Shown here one piece after another: positions 36,471-47,869 of a DNA stretch of 64,000 nucleotides. Every line of letters starts with the position of its first letter. The first letter of the stretch is position 1. The DNA comes from Henckelia pumila. Taxonomy: Eukaryota; Streptophyta; Magnoliopsida; Lamiales; Gesneriaceae. The translations under genes and the position numbers were made by a program. The notes beneath the pieces are model-generated. The model searched no databases. It saw only the letters and a program-made list of their open reading frames with translations, and was not told the origin of the DNA. The stretch is from the NCBI RefSeq assembly GCF_033568475.1, contig NC_133123.1, positions 139,640,062 to 139,704,061 on the forward strand. The letters are read 5' to 3'.

Positions 36471-37527
36471 CGGTGATCAAGGAGGTGTCTGGATCTACCT
36501 CCTCGGCCTGCATGACGAACACTCTACCAGCAGTGTTCTTCTTCCTCGGGCAGTTAGCTATCTGATGCCCTGGCTCCCTACAGTGATAGCAAACCCCTGC
36601 TCCCAACAAACACGGTCCCGAATGCATCTTCTGACACTTCGGGCAAGTAGGAAAACCTATGGCATTAGAGGCCCCTCCCCTCTGCTGCTGTGGCCTCTGC
36701 TGCTGCGGCCTCTGCTGCGGATTCGGGCCCTTAGCCGGCCCTGTAAACTGCTTCTTCGCAGGAGGCTGCGAAGATGGTCGCTGATACCCAGCCTGAAACT
36801 GCCTCTTCCCCTGCTGCTCTCGCTGCATCTCTCTCCTACCCTCCTCTGACCTCAGTGCTCTACTAACTGCCGCCTCATATGTAGCGACATCCATCATACG
36901 TACGTCGTGCTTAATATCCTCTCTCAGTCCCTCCACAAACTGTCTCATCTTCTCCGGTGGACTGTCTGCAATCAGAGGCACAAAATGACAGCCCCGCTCG
37001 AACTGGCTCACGTACTCCACAACAGACCTGTCCCCCTGTCGGAGACTCATAAACTCCCGGATCATGCGACTCAACACATCCTCCGTGAAATACTTGGCGT
37101 AGAAGACACGCCTGAACTCCGCCCAAGACAGTGTAGGAAGGTGAACTCCCTTGGCAGCACCCTCCCACCATAGAGCTGCATCTCCTCTCAGCATGTAAGT
37201 CGCACAGTTCACCCTGTCGGCGTCTGTGATCCCCATATAAGCAAAGATGGACTCCAGAGAGCAAATCCACCCCTTAGCCACCAAAGGATCGGTGGTACCA
37301 AGGAACTCCTTCGGTCCCTTCTTCTGGAACCTCTCAGCAACGTCCTCCTCATGGGACAACCTAGGACGAGTAGCCTGCTGCTCTAACAGAGCAGTAATCC
37401 CTGCCATCATATTCGCATTGGCCTGCTCCAATGCTGCTAGAGGGTTCTGCGGAGGTGGAGGTGGAGGTGTAGGTGGAGATCCCCCACGTCTGTTCATCGG
37501 TCTGGGAGGCATTTTGCACCACCACAT
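36454..37527 (-). CDS. element 1 Gag
   Basis: It forms the virus-like particle that packages element RNA in the cytoplasm. The 357-residue frame is intact. The N-terminus is Pro-rich (PPTPPPPPPQNPL); the middle carries the retrotransposon gag domain (EEDVAERFQKKGPKEFLGTT, ALWWEGAAKG, SLRQGDRSVVEYVSQFERG); a basic Gln-rich linker follows, then a CCHC zinc knuckle CYHCREPGHQIANC. The start may be the ATG at 37527 or the one at 37512. If the following intron-like segment is spliced, the last residues differ. Confidence 0.93.
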   Translation of the reverse strand: MWWCKMPPRPMNRRGGSPPTPPPPPPQNPLAALEQANANMMAGITALLEQQATRPRLSHEEDVAERFQKKGPKEFLGTTDPLVAKGWICSLESIFAYMGITDADRVNCATYMLRGDAALWWEGAAKGVHLPTLSWAEFRRVFYAKYFTEDVLSRMIREFMSLRQGDRSVVEYVSQFERGCHFVPLIADSPPEKMRQFVEGLREDIKHDVRMMDVATYEAAVSRALRSEEGRREMQREQQGKRQFQAGYQRPSSQPPAKKQFTGPAKGPNPQQRPQQQRPQQQRGGASNAIGFPTCPKCQKMHSGPCLLGAGVCYHCREPGHQIANCPRKKNTAGRVFVMQAEEVDPDTSLITGISYP

Positions 37528-37684
37528 ATTTCTTTACGTAAATCGCCATGCATAACTAAGTGGTTTAAAAGTAATGCTAACTTAAATCCAAAGAATTAAA
37601 TCATACTATAAACACTTAAAACTTACAGACCGTTAGCGTGGATTTCTGAGCTCGCATAGCAGTAATGACCCCTCCAAGAACCGT

Positions 37685-37696
37685 GCTCTGATACCA
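37685..37696 (-). other. primer binding site of element 1 (initiator tRNA-Met)
   Basis: Minus-strand TGGTATCAGAGC lies two bases inside the 5' LTR and is complementary to the 3' end of plant initiator tRNA-Met, the usual primer for this group. Confidence 0.92.
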
Positions 37697-37698
37697 AC

Positions 37699-40159
37699 TG
37701 AAACGACCCTAACTCTATAATTAATAGATAAATATGCGGAAATTTTTTTTTTATATATATACTTACTAAATAAAATATGCACATATATGCCCATACATAC
37801 ATGCACAGAATAAAAAGATTTAAAATAAATAAATAAATAACTTAAATAAATGACTAAAATAAATAACTTAAATAAAAATTGCATTCTTTAAATAAAATAA
37901 ATATCTGAGTCAAACATTTAATTAAAAATACTGCATAAGAAAAATGATTTAAAATTGGCATGCACTGAAAATATTCAAATAAAATATTCAAAACCACAAC
38001 CACTGAAAAATAATTAAAAAATGTAACATGCTGACATAATTAAAACATGCAATGTGACTCAAACATCTATCACGGTCACGGGGTCACTGCATGTCCGCTC
38101 ATATGTCCTCGTCGTCGGTAGGAGCTACATCCTCCTCTACGAACTCACCTGCACCATACCAGTGTAGTGAGCCTAGAGGCCCAACATGCTAACATAACAA
38201 GGGTTTAAAATAATTTAAAACAATTAAATATTAATACATAACATATACACGAATGAGCATGCTTAGAAATATCATAACATATCATAACTTAAATTAACTT
38301 AAATAACATAATACATAAATATTGTTGAGCAATTAATTTTCTAACATCGCATGGTTGTATCCGTAGTGTAACCTTAAATCATACATTAAATACTGATCAG
38401 CGTGGAAACCAACATACGTGGCGGTGACGAATCACCTCTTAAATTGGCAGTAAACTGCCCTTCAATAGTTCACATATGGGGACGAATCCCCCTCAAATTG
38501 TCACACTACTTCAACTTCCAACATAAAAATATTTTATTATTGCTCAACCTTAAACATTTAATCGTACCTAAAATTATTTCATGAATGCATGTACTTAAAT
38601 AAAATGTGTGTCCTTCATATATATTTAATTTAATTTCTTACTATCATATAAATATTAAAATAACTTCAATGCATAAAAATAATTAAATATATATTCAGGA
38701 CACATGCAATTTCTCATGGATTGTACTGGACTGCTGGCCCTAACATTCAAGCCCAATTACTTAAATCTGGCCCATTATCATACTTAAGCCCAATAAAATT
38801 ATTCTAAGCCCAATTAAATAATTAAAGCCCATTAACAACCAATTCTGGCCCAATGGGCCCAAAAGCCCAAAGAATGACCCAATAACTTTCACGGGCCCTA
38901 AAGCCCATAAAAATTATTGGACTTACTTAATTAAATTAATTTAAATCCCAAATAATTAAAATCAACCCAAAATAATTAAATGGAGCCCCAATAAAATTTT
39001 AAGATTTAATTAGGCCCATTAAACCTTTAATTAAACTTAAAACTTAAAAATAAAAATACCCGAGCCCAACTAACTTAACCCGGACCCGAACCCAACTAAC
39101 TTAACCCACTTACTTCCAGACCCGACCCGGACCCAAGACCCGACCCGGACCAACCCTAAAACCCTAAACCCGATCTGCCCTATTCTCACTTCAGCTGCGG
39201 CCGTGAGCAGCAGCCCCTCCGTGGCTGCTGCCGGCCTGCTCCGGCCACCCCTGGCCGGAGCGCCGCCGCCCAGACGTAGCCCACGTCTGGGCGGACCTAA
39301 CCTGCACCAGCCCCCAGCCCCATGCAGCCTACTACCATGAACCCGAACCCCTTCTCTCGGAAACCCTATTCTGCACCCTCGATGGCCGATCGAACCACTG
39401 TGGTTTCCTGGGCTCGTTTGGCTCGAACTACTCAAGCCATTCGAGTCCAGGCAACCCCCACACTTCCTCTGAACCTAGACCAACAGCTAAACGTGCCATG
39501 GAATAAAGAAACGTGAGCATGAATGGAGAATACATCAAATCAAGCACCAAGAACAAACTCAAATAAATTTCTGAAAATTTTCAAGAACAAATCAACGCAT
39601 ACACCACGCACACATAATATTCACTGATATTGTACGAAAAAGTAGAATAAAAACATGCCTAGCACCGAAGTTTGAAGAGAAAAACGAGCGTGGGACGATT
39701 CCGGGACGACGGGACGACGAGAAACCTTGAAACTTTGAAGAGAATCGGCTATGGGGTCCTTCCTCGGCTGCTGGATCGACGAGGAAGATAATGGAGATGG
39801 GGTGAGGCGGCTGATGGAAAGAAACGTGGGGTTTTGGGTAGATTAGGTTAGAGTTTTAATTAAAAATAGAATATAGGGTAATTAAAACATAAATAAGGTT
39901 TTAAATATAAAATATACAACTTAAAAATTCCCATTAATATTTAATAATCTGATAACTTAATAAAATCCCGAAATATCAAATAAATGAAATTTTAGAAATA
40001 CTAAAAAGTCAATATTTTGGCTTATTTTGAATAAAAACGGACCCCTAAAATTATATAAAATTAAATACTAAAAATATTGAGGTAATAAAACTCAAAATAA
40101 TATTTTTGGGCTCTTAAAAGGCTCATGAAATAAATTGGCTAGAAAGTTGTCATCTCGTC
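37699..40159 (-). repeat. 5' LTR of element 1, main part
   Basis: It runs from TGAAACGACCC (37699) to TCATCTCGTC (40159), where element 2 enters. The remaining 206 bp of the LTR continue at 50732-50937. A cluster of GCCCA/TGGGC words lies at about 38749-38905. Confidence 0.95.
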
Positions 40160-43021
40160 TGAAACGACCCTAGCTCTATAATAAATAAATATGCGGAAAT
40201 TTTTTTTTTTTTTTTATACTACTAAATAAAATATGTACATATATGCCCATACATATATGCACTGAATTAAAATACTTAAAATAAATTCATGACTAAATAA
40301 ATAAACAATTTAAATACTTAAATAAAAATGCATTCTTTAAAATAATTAAACATCTGAGTCAACCCTAAAATTAAAAATATACTGCATAAATAAAATAATT
40401 AAAATATGTGCATGCACTAAAACATTTAATAAAATATTCCCATAAACCTCAACCACTAAAATATAATAAAATGTTTCACATGACATCATGCACGGTGACT
40501 CAGAAGCTGTCACGGTCACGGGGCTACTGCAGCGCTGCTCATACGTCCTCACCACCGGTAGGAGTAACCTGCTCCTCTACGTACTCACCTGCACCATATC
40601 AGTGTAGTGAGCCTAGAGGCCCAACATGCATACTAACAAGGGTTCAAAATAATTTAAAACAATTTAATACTAATACATACATATACATGAATGAGCATGC
40701 TTAAAAATTACATAACATAACTTACTTAAATAAACATAAATACATAATACATAACATACATACTTGAGTTGTTGAGCATTTATTTTCTTAACATCGAATG
40801 GTCCTATCCGTAAGTGTGACCCATAGTGCGACTGATCAGTCTAAGAAACCATCGTACGAGGCTGGTGGCGAACCACCCATACATAAATGGCAGAAAACTG
40901 CCCATACATAAATGGCAGAAACTGCCCATACATAAATGGCCACATTACTTCAATTTCCACCTAAAATATTTTATTTGCTCAACCATAGAAATTAAATCAT
41001 AGCATAAAAATTGATTTCATGAATGCATGTACTTAAATAAATTGTGTGTCCTTCATATATATTTAATTTAATTTTCTTACTAACATATAAATATTAAAAT
41101 AACTTAAATGCATAAAAATAATTAAATATATAATCAGGACACATGCAATTTTCTCATGGATGGTTCTGGACTGCTGGTCTTACACTCAAGCCCATTAACT
41201 TAAATCTGGCCCATTAACATACTTAAGCCCAATATCTTAAACTTTAAGCCCAATTAATTAATCTAAGCCCAATTAAATTAATTAAGCCCATTAAAATTAC
41301 ACTAAGCCCAATAACACTTAAACTGGCCCATTGGGCCCAAAAACCCAAAGACTGGCCCATTAACTTTTATGGGCCCAAAAGCCCATAAAAATTATGGACT
41401 AACTTAATTAAAATTTTAAAAATCCAAATAAAATTATTTGGGAGTCCAAATAATTTTATTTTAATTTAATTGACTCAAAAACCCAATAATTCTTAAAATG
41501 TTTTAAAAATAAAAAGACTCGAGCTCGGCCCACCAAACCCAGACCCGGACCCACTTAACCCGACCCAATAACTTACTGACCCGACCCGAGCCCCTGACCC
41601 GACCCGGACCATGCCCAAAAACCCTAGCCCGATCACCCCCTTCCCAAGACTGTTCTGCCACTGTGAGCAGCAACCGAAATCCCCGGCGGCCGCCTTGCTC
41701 CGACCACCCACCGGCCGGAGGGCCACCCCTAGGACTTAGCTCACATCCAGGCCTTTCCAACAAGCCAAGAACCAGCCCAAACCGTCGACTATGGAGTGAG
41801 AACGAAGCTCTGCCACCCGGCCCTTCTGCACTGTCGTGCAGACCCGAGCAGCTGCGGGAGAAACGTTCGTTCTCGAAGCTCCGACCACGAAAGACCATGA
41901 AACCTCTTGCAAAAACTTAGAAAACTTAAAGGGGGTTCTAACCCAACCGACCTTACCCTAAACCGTGGTCTGAGGAAGGAGAACGAAGCTCCCTTCCTTG
42001 AAACCCTAAACCTGCGCGAACAGCACAGATTTTGTGCAGCCATGCCCAACCTCTTCCTAGCCATCTCCAGCCCATGTCTGACCCTACCACTCGACCCTAG
42101 GGACCCCAAGGAACCCTTCTAACCATGGACCAGCAGACCACCTAGCCATGGACATGAAAAACGTGAGCATGCATATGAAATCGAAGAACAATGCGCCTAA
42201 AACCAACATCAATCGATTTTTCTGAAAAAGTTTTCAAAAGATTTCGATGCCTACCATAACCTACATAATATATACTGATATGACGTTAAAATGAGAAGGA
42301 AAATCATGCCTTTCACCGTAGATATGGATTTAACACGTGTAGGAAGGACTTCGGGACGACGGGACGACCTTGGCTTGCTTGGAACCTTGAAACCGATCTT
42401 CTATGGAGTTTTAGGGTTGAAAATCGATGAAGAAGAAGATGGAGGGTGGCGGCTGATTGGGAGAGAAAAGGAGGGTGATCGGCTAAGGGTTTTAGGTTGA
42501 TTAGGTTTAATTTTTGTGTTAAATAAAATATAGGTTAAGTAATTAAATATAAAAGGTTTTAAATATTAAATATATAACTTAAACTCCTAATTATAACTTT
42601 AAAAATCTGATAACAAAATAACAATCTCGAATTATTAATTTAGGGGAATTTTAAAAATACCAAAAAGTCAATATTTTGACTAATTTTGGATAAAAATGAC
42701 CCCTAAAATTAAATAAAATTAAATACTTAAAATTTTGAGATAATAAAACTCAGAATAATATTTTAAGGCTCCAAAAAGGTTCATAAAATAATTTGGCTAG
42801 AAAGTTGTCATCTCGTCCGTCCACGGGCCCGTCTACGCGATCAAATAATAAAAATACTAAAAATCATAAAAATTACTAATTATGGGTTAAATGCTTAAAA
42901 ATAAATTAAATCATGCATAAATAATTCACATAATTATTTAACCCATAAATCATAAATTTAAATAATTAAATATCCTAATTATGCAGGCGGATTTATGTAA
43001 TTAAAAATACCGGGTGTTACA
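40160..43021 (-). repeat. 3' LTR of element 2
   Basis: It runs from TGAAACGACCCTAGCTC to CCGGGTGTTACA. It contains three copies of a CCCATACATAAATGGC-based unit (40876-40941) and about a dozen GCCCA/TGGGC words at 41186-41391. Open frames within it (for example 41789-42109) are not known proteins. Confidence 0.95.
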
Positions 43022-43037
43022 ATTCTCCCCCCCTTAA
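43022..43037 (-). other. polypurine tract of element 2
   Basis: Minus-strand TTAAGGGGGGGAGAAT directly abuts the 3' LTR, identical to that of element 1. Confidence 0.9.
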
Positions 43038-43066
43038 ATTGAATTTCGTCCTCGAAATTAAAGTAC

Positions 43067-46000
43067 TTACCCGAACAACTCCGGGTAGCGAGTCCTCATA
43101 TCCTCCTCGGTCTCCCAAGTAGCTTCCTCCTCCGAGTGATTCAGCCACTGGACTCTGACCATCGGTATGACCCGCGTCCTAAGCCTCCGCTCCTCTCTAG
43201 CCAAGATCCGCACTGGTCTCTCCTCGTACACAAGATCTGGTGGCAACTGTAAGGGCTCGAAATCCAACACATGCGACGGGTTGGAGACATATCTCCGAAG
43301 CATGGATACATGGAAAACGTTGTGCACTGCCGCTAGCCCTGGAGGTAGAGCTAAACGATAGGCCAACGTGCCAACTCTCTCCAAGATCTCGAATGGCCCT
43401 ATATATCTCGGATTAAGCTTGCCTCTCCGTCCAAAACGCGCTACTCCCTTCATAGGTGACACCTTCAGAAATACGTGATCACCGACTGCGAACTCCAAAT
43501 CTCGTCGTCTGGCATCTGCATAACTCTTCTGCCGACTCTGCGCAGTCCTCATCCTATCTCGAATCTGCGTCACGATGTCAGCTGTCTGCTGCACAATCTC
43601 TGGACCCAACAAAATCCTCTCACCAACCTCATCCCAATGCACTGGAGATCTGCATCTCCTCCCATAAAGTGCTGCATAAGGAGCCATACCTATAGACGAC
43701 TGAAAACTGTTGTTATAGGTAAACTCCACTAATGGCAGTCTAGTCTCCCAAGATCCTCGAAAATCGATGACACAAGCTCTCAAAAGATCCTCGAGGACCT
43801 GGATCACTCTCTCGGACTGCCCATCTGTCTGGGGATGAAATGCTGTACTGAACAAAAGTCTAGTCCCCAAAGCTGTGTGCAGACTCTTCCAAAATGCTGA
43901 GGTGAACCTCGGATCTCTGTCTGACACGATAGACACTGGTATGCCATGCAGTCTAACAATCTCTCTGACGTAAAGCTCTGCATACTGTGTCAAAGTGTAA
44001 GTAGTTCTTACCGGCAAGAAATGAGCTGACTTGGTGAGTCTATCCACAATCACCCAAATCGCTGTACACCCTCTGGTACTCCTCGGTAAGCCAACCACAA
44101 AGTCCATCGTAATATTCTCCCACTTCCATTCCGGAATAGGGAGAGGTCTAAGAAGTCCTGCTGGACGCTGATGCTCTGCCTTGACTTGCTGACAAGTCAA
44201 GCACTCTGACACCACTCTCCCGATGTCACTCTTCATCCCAGGCCACCAATACAATAACTGCAAGTCTCGGTACATCTTCGTACTTCCGGGGTGAATGGAG
44301 TACGGAGATGCATGAGCCTCTGCTAGAATCTCGGCTCTCAACTGATCAACGTTCGGTACCCACATCCTCCCACGGTACTGAACGATGCCATCCTCCACTG
44401 TATACAAGAGATTACCTCTGGCCTCATCTCTCTGTCTCCATCGCTGTAGCTCCTCATCAGTGGACTGTCCCTCTCTAATCCGATCTCGCAGAACTGGCTG
44501 CACCGTCAACACTGACAAGCTCGGTGCATGGCCACTCGGATAGCACTCCAAACCAAATCTCTGAATATCGGTCTGTAGTGGTAACTGTACAGTCAAACAT
44601 GATACCACTGACGACTTCCGACTCAAAGCATCTGCCACTACATTAGCCTTACCCGGATGGTAGCTAATGTCACAGTCATAGTCCTTAACAAGCTCAAGCC
44701 ATCTGCGCTGCCTCATGTTCAACTCCTTCTGGGTGAAGAAGTACTTGAGGCTCTTGTGGTCTGTGAAAATCTTGCACTTCTCGCCATACAGATAGTGCCT
44801 CCAGATTTTCAACGCAAATACCACTGCTGCAAGCTCCAAATCATGCGTCAGATAGTTCTGCTCATGAATCTTCAACTGTCGCGACGCATATGCGATAACT
44901 CTGCCACTCTGCATAAGTACCGCGCCCAAACCAAGCTTGGACGCGTCGGTGTACACCACTAACTCCTCATGTGGCACTGTCATAGCTAACACCGGTGCTG
45001 AAGTAAGTGCATCCTTCAGCTGATCAAAGCTCCTCTGACAATCTGGACTCCAACTATACTTCGCGTTCTTCTTGGTCAAGGAAGTCAAGGGTACTGCAAT
45101 AGAGGAAAAACCCTTGATGAACTTCCTATAGTATCCTGCTAAACCCAAGAAGCTACGAATCTCCGAAGCATTCTTTGGAATCCCCCAATCCCTCACTGCC
45201 TGCACCTTGGACTGATCCACTGCAATCCCATCCTAGAAATAATGTGGCCTAGAAACGCCACCTGCTCCAACCAAAACTCACACTTACTGAACTTTGCAAA
45301 CAGTCGATGCTCCCTCAAAGTCTGCAAGGCTATATGCAAATGATGTGTATGCTCCTCAATGCTTCTCGAGTAGATCAATATGTCATCAATGAATACAATG
45401 ACAAACTGATCTAGATACGGCTGGAAGACACGATGCATGAGATCCATAAAAACTGCTGGAGCATTGGTCAACCCAAAGGGCATCACCAAGAACTCATAGT
45501 GCCCATATCGTGTCCTAAAGGAAGTCTTAGACACGTCTGAATCTCTGACTCTCAGCTGATGGTAACCAGATCGCAGATCGATCTTGGAGAATACCGAAGC
45601 TCCCTGCAACTGATCGAATAAATCCTCTATCCTCGGTAGCGGATACTTATTCTTCACTGTGACTCTGTTGAGCTCTCGGTAGTCAATGCACAATCTCATG
45701 CTGCCGTCCTTCTTCTTTACAAACAACACTGGAGCTCCCCATGGAGAAAAGCTAGGACGAACAAAGCCCTTCTCCAACAGCTCCTGAATCTGCTCCTTCA
45801 ACTCTCTCATCTCTGTAGGAGCAAGTCGATACGGTGCCTTAGAGATAGGCACAGTATCCGGCAACAACTCAATACTGAACTCCACCTCTCTCACTGGTGG
45901 AACTCCTGCAACATCGTCAGGAAAAACATCTGGATAGTCACGTACCACCTCTATATCTGATAAAGATCTGCTAGAAACGTCTGAGGTAGTGACCACACTA

Positions 46001-46439
46001 GAAAGAAAACCCTGACATCCATTGCGCAACAGTTTCCTCGCACGAACAAGTGATATCATCTGAGGAATACTGCTAGACTGAGATGCCAAGAAAGTAAACA
46101 TCTCACCTCCTGCTGGCTTCACTGACACTGTCCTACGTCGGAAATCAATCGAAGCTCCATTAACTGATAGCCAGTCCATACCCAAAATCAAGTCAAACCC
46201 AGTCAATGGAAGAACCACTAGATCTGCTCGAATGGAGTGTCCCTGCAACTCCAATGCCAGATCCCTGATGACACTAGTGGTAGTGATAATCTGTCCGGAT
46301 GGCATGGTAACATCGTAACCACTGTCTACAACCTCCGGTGAAATGCCTATCCGTCTGATAAAATCTCGGGAGATAAACGAATGCGTGGCTCCTGAATCTA
46401 GCAACGCAAACGTGGAGTTGCCTCCAACTAGAATTCTCC
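43067..46439 (-). pseudogene. element 2 pol: protease, RT, RNase H, integrase, chromodomain (one frameshift)
   Basis: Same domain order as element 1: [12 protein letters not shown] protease; RT with FIDDILIYS; RNase H ([15 protein letters not shown]); integrase H2C2 and DDE core; and a complete chromodomain-like end ([33 protein letters not shown]) finishing at 43067. At about 45231-45236, just after the RT core, one base is missing compared with element 1 (CATCCTAG against CATCTCTCG), which shifts the frame; the upstream frame then stops at 45193. Everything else is open, so a single lesion separates it from a full-length polyprotein. Confidence 0.94.
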
Positions 46440-46635
46440 CTGCACGCAGAAGATTCCCAACAATTCATACCACTATGCTCCCAAGGTTAAAACACTAAAA
46501 TCCTTAATTCTAATCACAAAGAAACAAAATTCTTATTCTAGCATGCTGATAATTAAACTCATGTAACAGACATTCAGATATAATCGCAATTAAACAAAAG
46601 CAAAGAATTGAAAAAGTTCTAGGGGTTAGGTATAC
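46440..46635 (-). other. intron-like segment between gag and pol of element 2 (196 nt)
   Basis: Donor G/GTATACC at 46635 and acceptor CTGCGTGCAG/GG ending at 46440, at exactly the same codons as in element 1. The middle of the segment has diverged strongly from element 1 while both splice sites are kept. Confidence 0.7.
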
Positions 46636-47698
46636 CGGTGATCAAGGAGGTATCTGGGTCTGCCTCCTCAGCCTGCATCACATAAACTCGCCCACTGACA
46701 TTCTGCCTCTTCGGACAGTTGGCAATCTGATGCCCTGGCTCCTTGCAACGATAGCAGACTCCTGCTCCCAATAGACACTGCCCGGAATGCATCTTCTGGC
46801 ACTTCGGACACACTGGATATCTCCCTGGAGTAGGGGCCCCGCCCCTAGTCTGCTGCTGTGGCTTCCCCTGAGGCCTCTGCTGATTCGGGCCCTTAGATGG
46901 CCCTGTAGACTGTTTCTTCGCAGGTGGCTGCGAAGATGGTCGCTGATACCCTGTCTGCACAAACTGCCTCTTACCCTGCTGCTCTCTCTGTATCTCCCTC
47001 CGTCCCTCCTCGGAACGCAAGGCCCTGCTGACTGCAGACTCATATGTAAAGACGTCTGCCATACGTACGTCATGCCTGATCTCAGCCCTCAAGCCCTCAA
47101 CAAACTGTCGCAGCTTCTCCTGCGGACTATCAGCAATCATGGGCACAAAATGACAGCCCCTCTCATACTGGCTCACATACTCCACAACCGACCTGTCCCC
47201 CTGACGGAGACTCATGAACTCATGGATCATGCGACTGCGCACATCCTCGGTGAAGTACTTGGCGTAGAAGATACGCCTGAACTCGGCCCACGTCAGTGTA
47301 GGTAGATGGACCCCTCTAACTGCACCCTCCCACCAAAGGGCTGCATCGCCTCGCATCATGTACGTCGCACAACTCACCCTGTCGGCGTCTGTGATCCCCA
47401 TATAATCGAAGATGGACTCAAGAGAGCGAATCCATCCCTCAGCCACCAAAGGATCGGTGGTCCCCAAAAACTCCTTAGGCCCCTTCTTCTGGAACCTTTC
47501 AGCGACGTCCTCCTCATGGGACAGTCTGGGACGTGCCGCCTGCTGCTCCAACAGAGCAGTAATCCCTGCCATCATCGTCGCACTGGCCTGCTCCAGTGCT
47601 GTCATGGGGTGCTGCGGAGGTGGCGGTGGAGGTGGAGGTGGATGTGGAGGTCTCCCACGTCGGTTCACTTGTCTGGGAGGCATTCTGCACCACCACAT
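46619..47698 (-). CDS. element 2 Gag
   Basis: An intact 359-residue Gag, close to that of element 1: Pro-rich N-terminus, gag domain (ALWWEGAVRGVHLPTLTWAE, SLRQGDRSVVEYVSQYERG), Gln-rich basic linker and CCHC knuckle CYRCKEPGHQIANC. The unspliced frame ends at 46619, inside the intron-like segment. Confidence 0.93.
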   Translation of the reverse strand: MWWCRMPPRQVNRRGRPPHPPPPPPPPPQHPMTALEQASATMMAGITALLEQQAARPRLSHEEDVAERFQKKGPKEFLGTTDPLVAEGWIRSLESIFDYMGITDADRVSCATYMMRGDAALWWEGAVRGVHLPTLTWAEFRRIFYAKYFTEDVRSRMIHEFMSLRQGDRSVVEYVSQYERGCHFVPMIADSPQEKLRQFVEGLRAEIRHDVRMADVFTYESAVSRALRSEEGRREIQREQQGKRQFVQTGYQRPSSQPPAKKQSTGPSKGPNQQRPQGKPQQQTRGGAPTPGRYPVCPKCQKMHSGQCLLGAGVCYRCKEPGHQIANCPKRQNVSGRVYVMQAEEADPDTSLITGIPNP

Positions 47699-47855
47699 AT
47701 TTATTTACGTAAATCGCCATGCATAACTAAGTGTTTAAAATTAAGGCTAACTTAAATTCTAGAAATTTAAATCATACTATAAAGATTTAAAACTTACAGA
47801 CCGGTAGCGTGGATTTCTGAGCTCGCATAGCAGTAATGACCCCTCCAAGGACCGT

Positions 47856-47867
47856 GCTCTGATACCA
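47856..47867 (-). other. primer binding site of element 2 (initiator tRNA-Met)
   Basis: Minus-strand TGGTATCAGAGC, two bases from the 5' LTR. Confidence 0.92.
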
Positions 47868-47869
47868 AC

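Noticed and set aside
41663-42122. Several 70-130-codon frames in the element 2 LTR, repeated at 49368-49827
   Set aside because: GC-rich LTR sequence produces open frames on both strands; none resembles a protein family.
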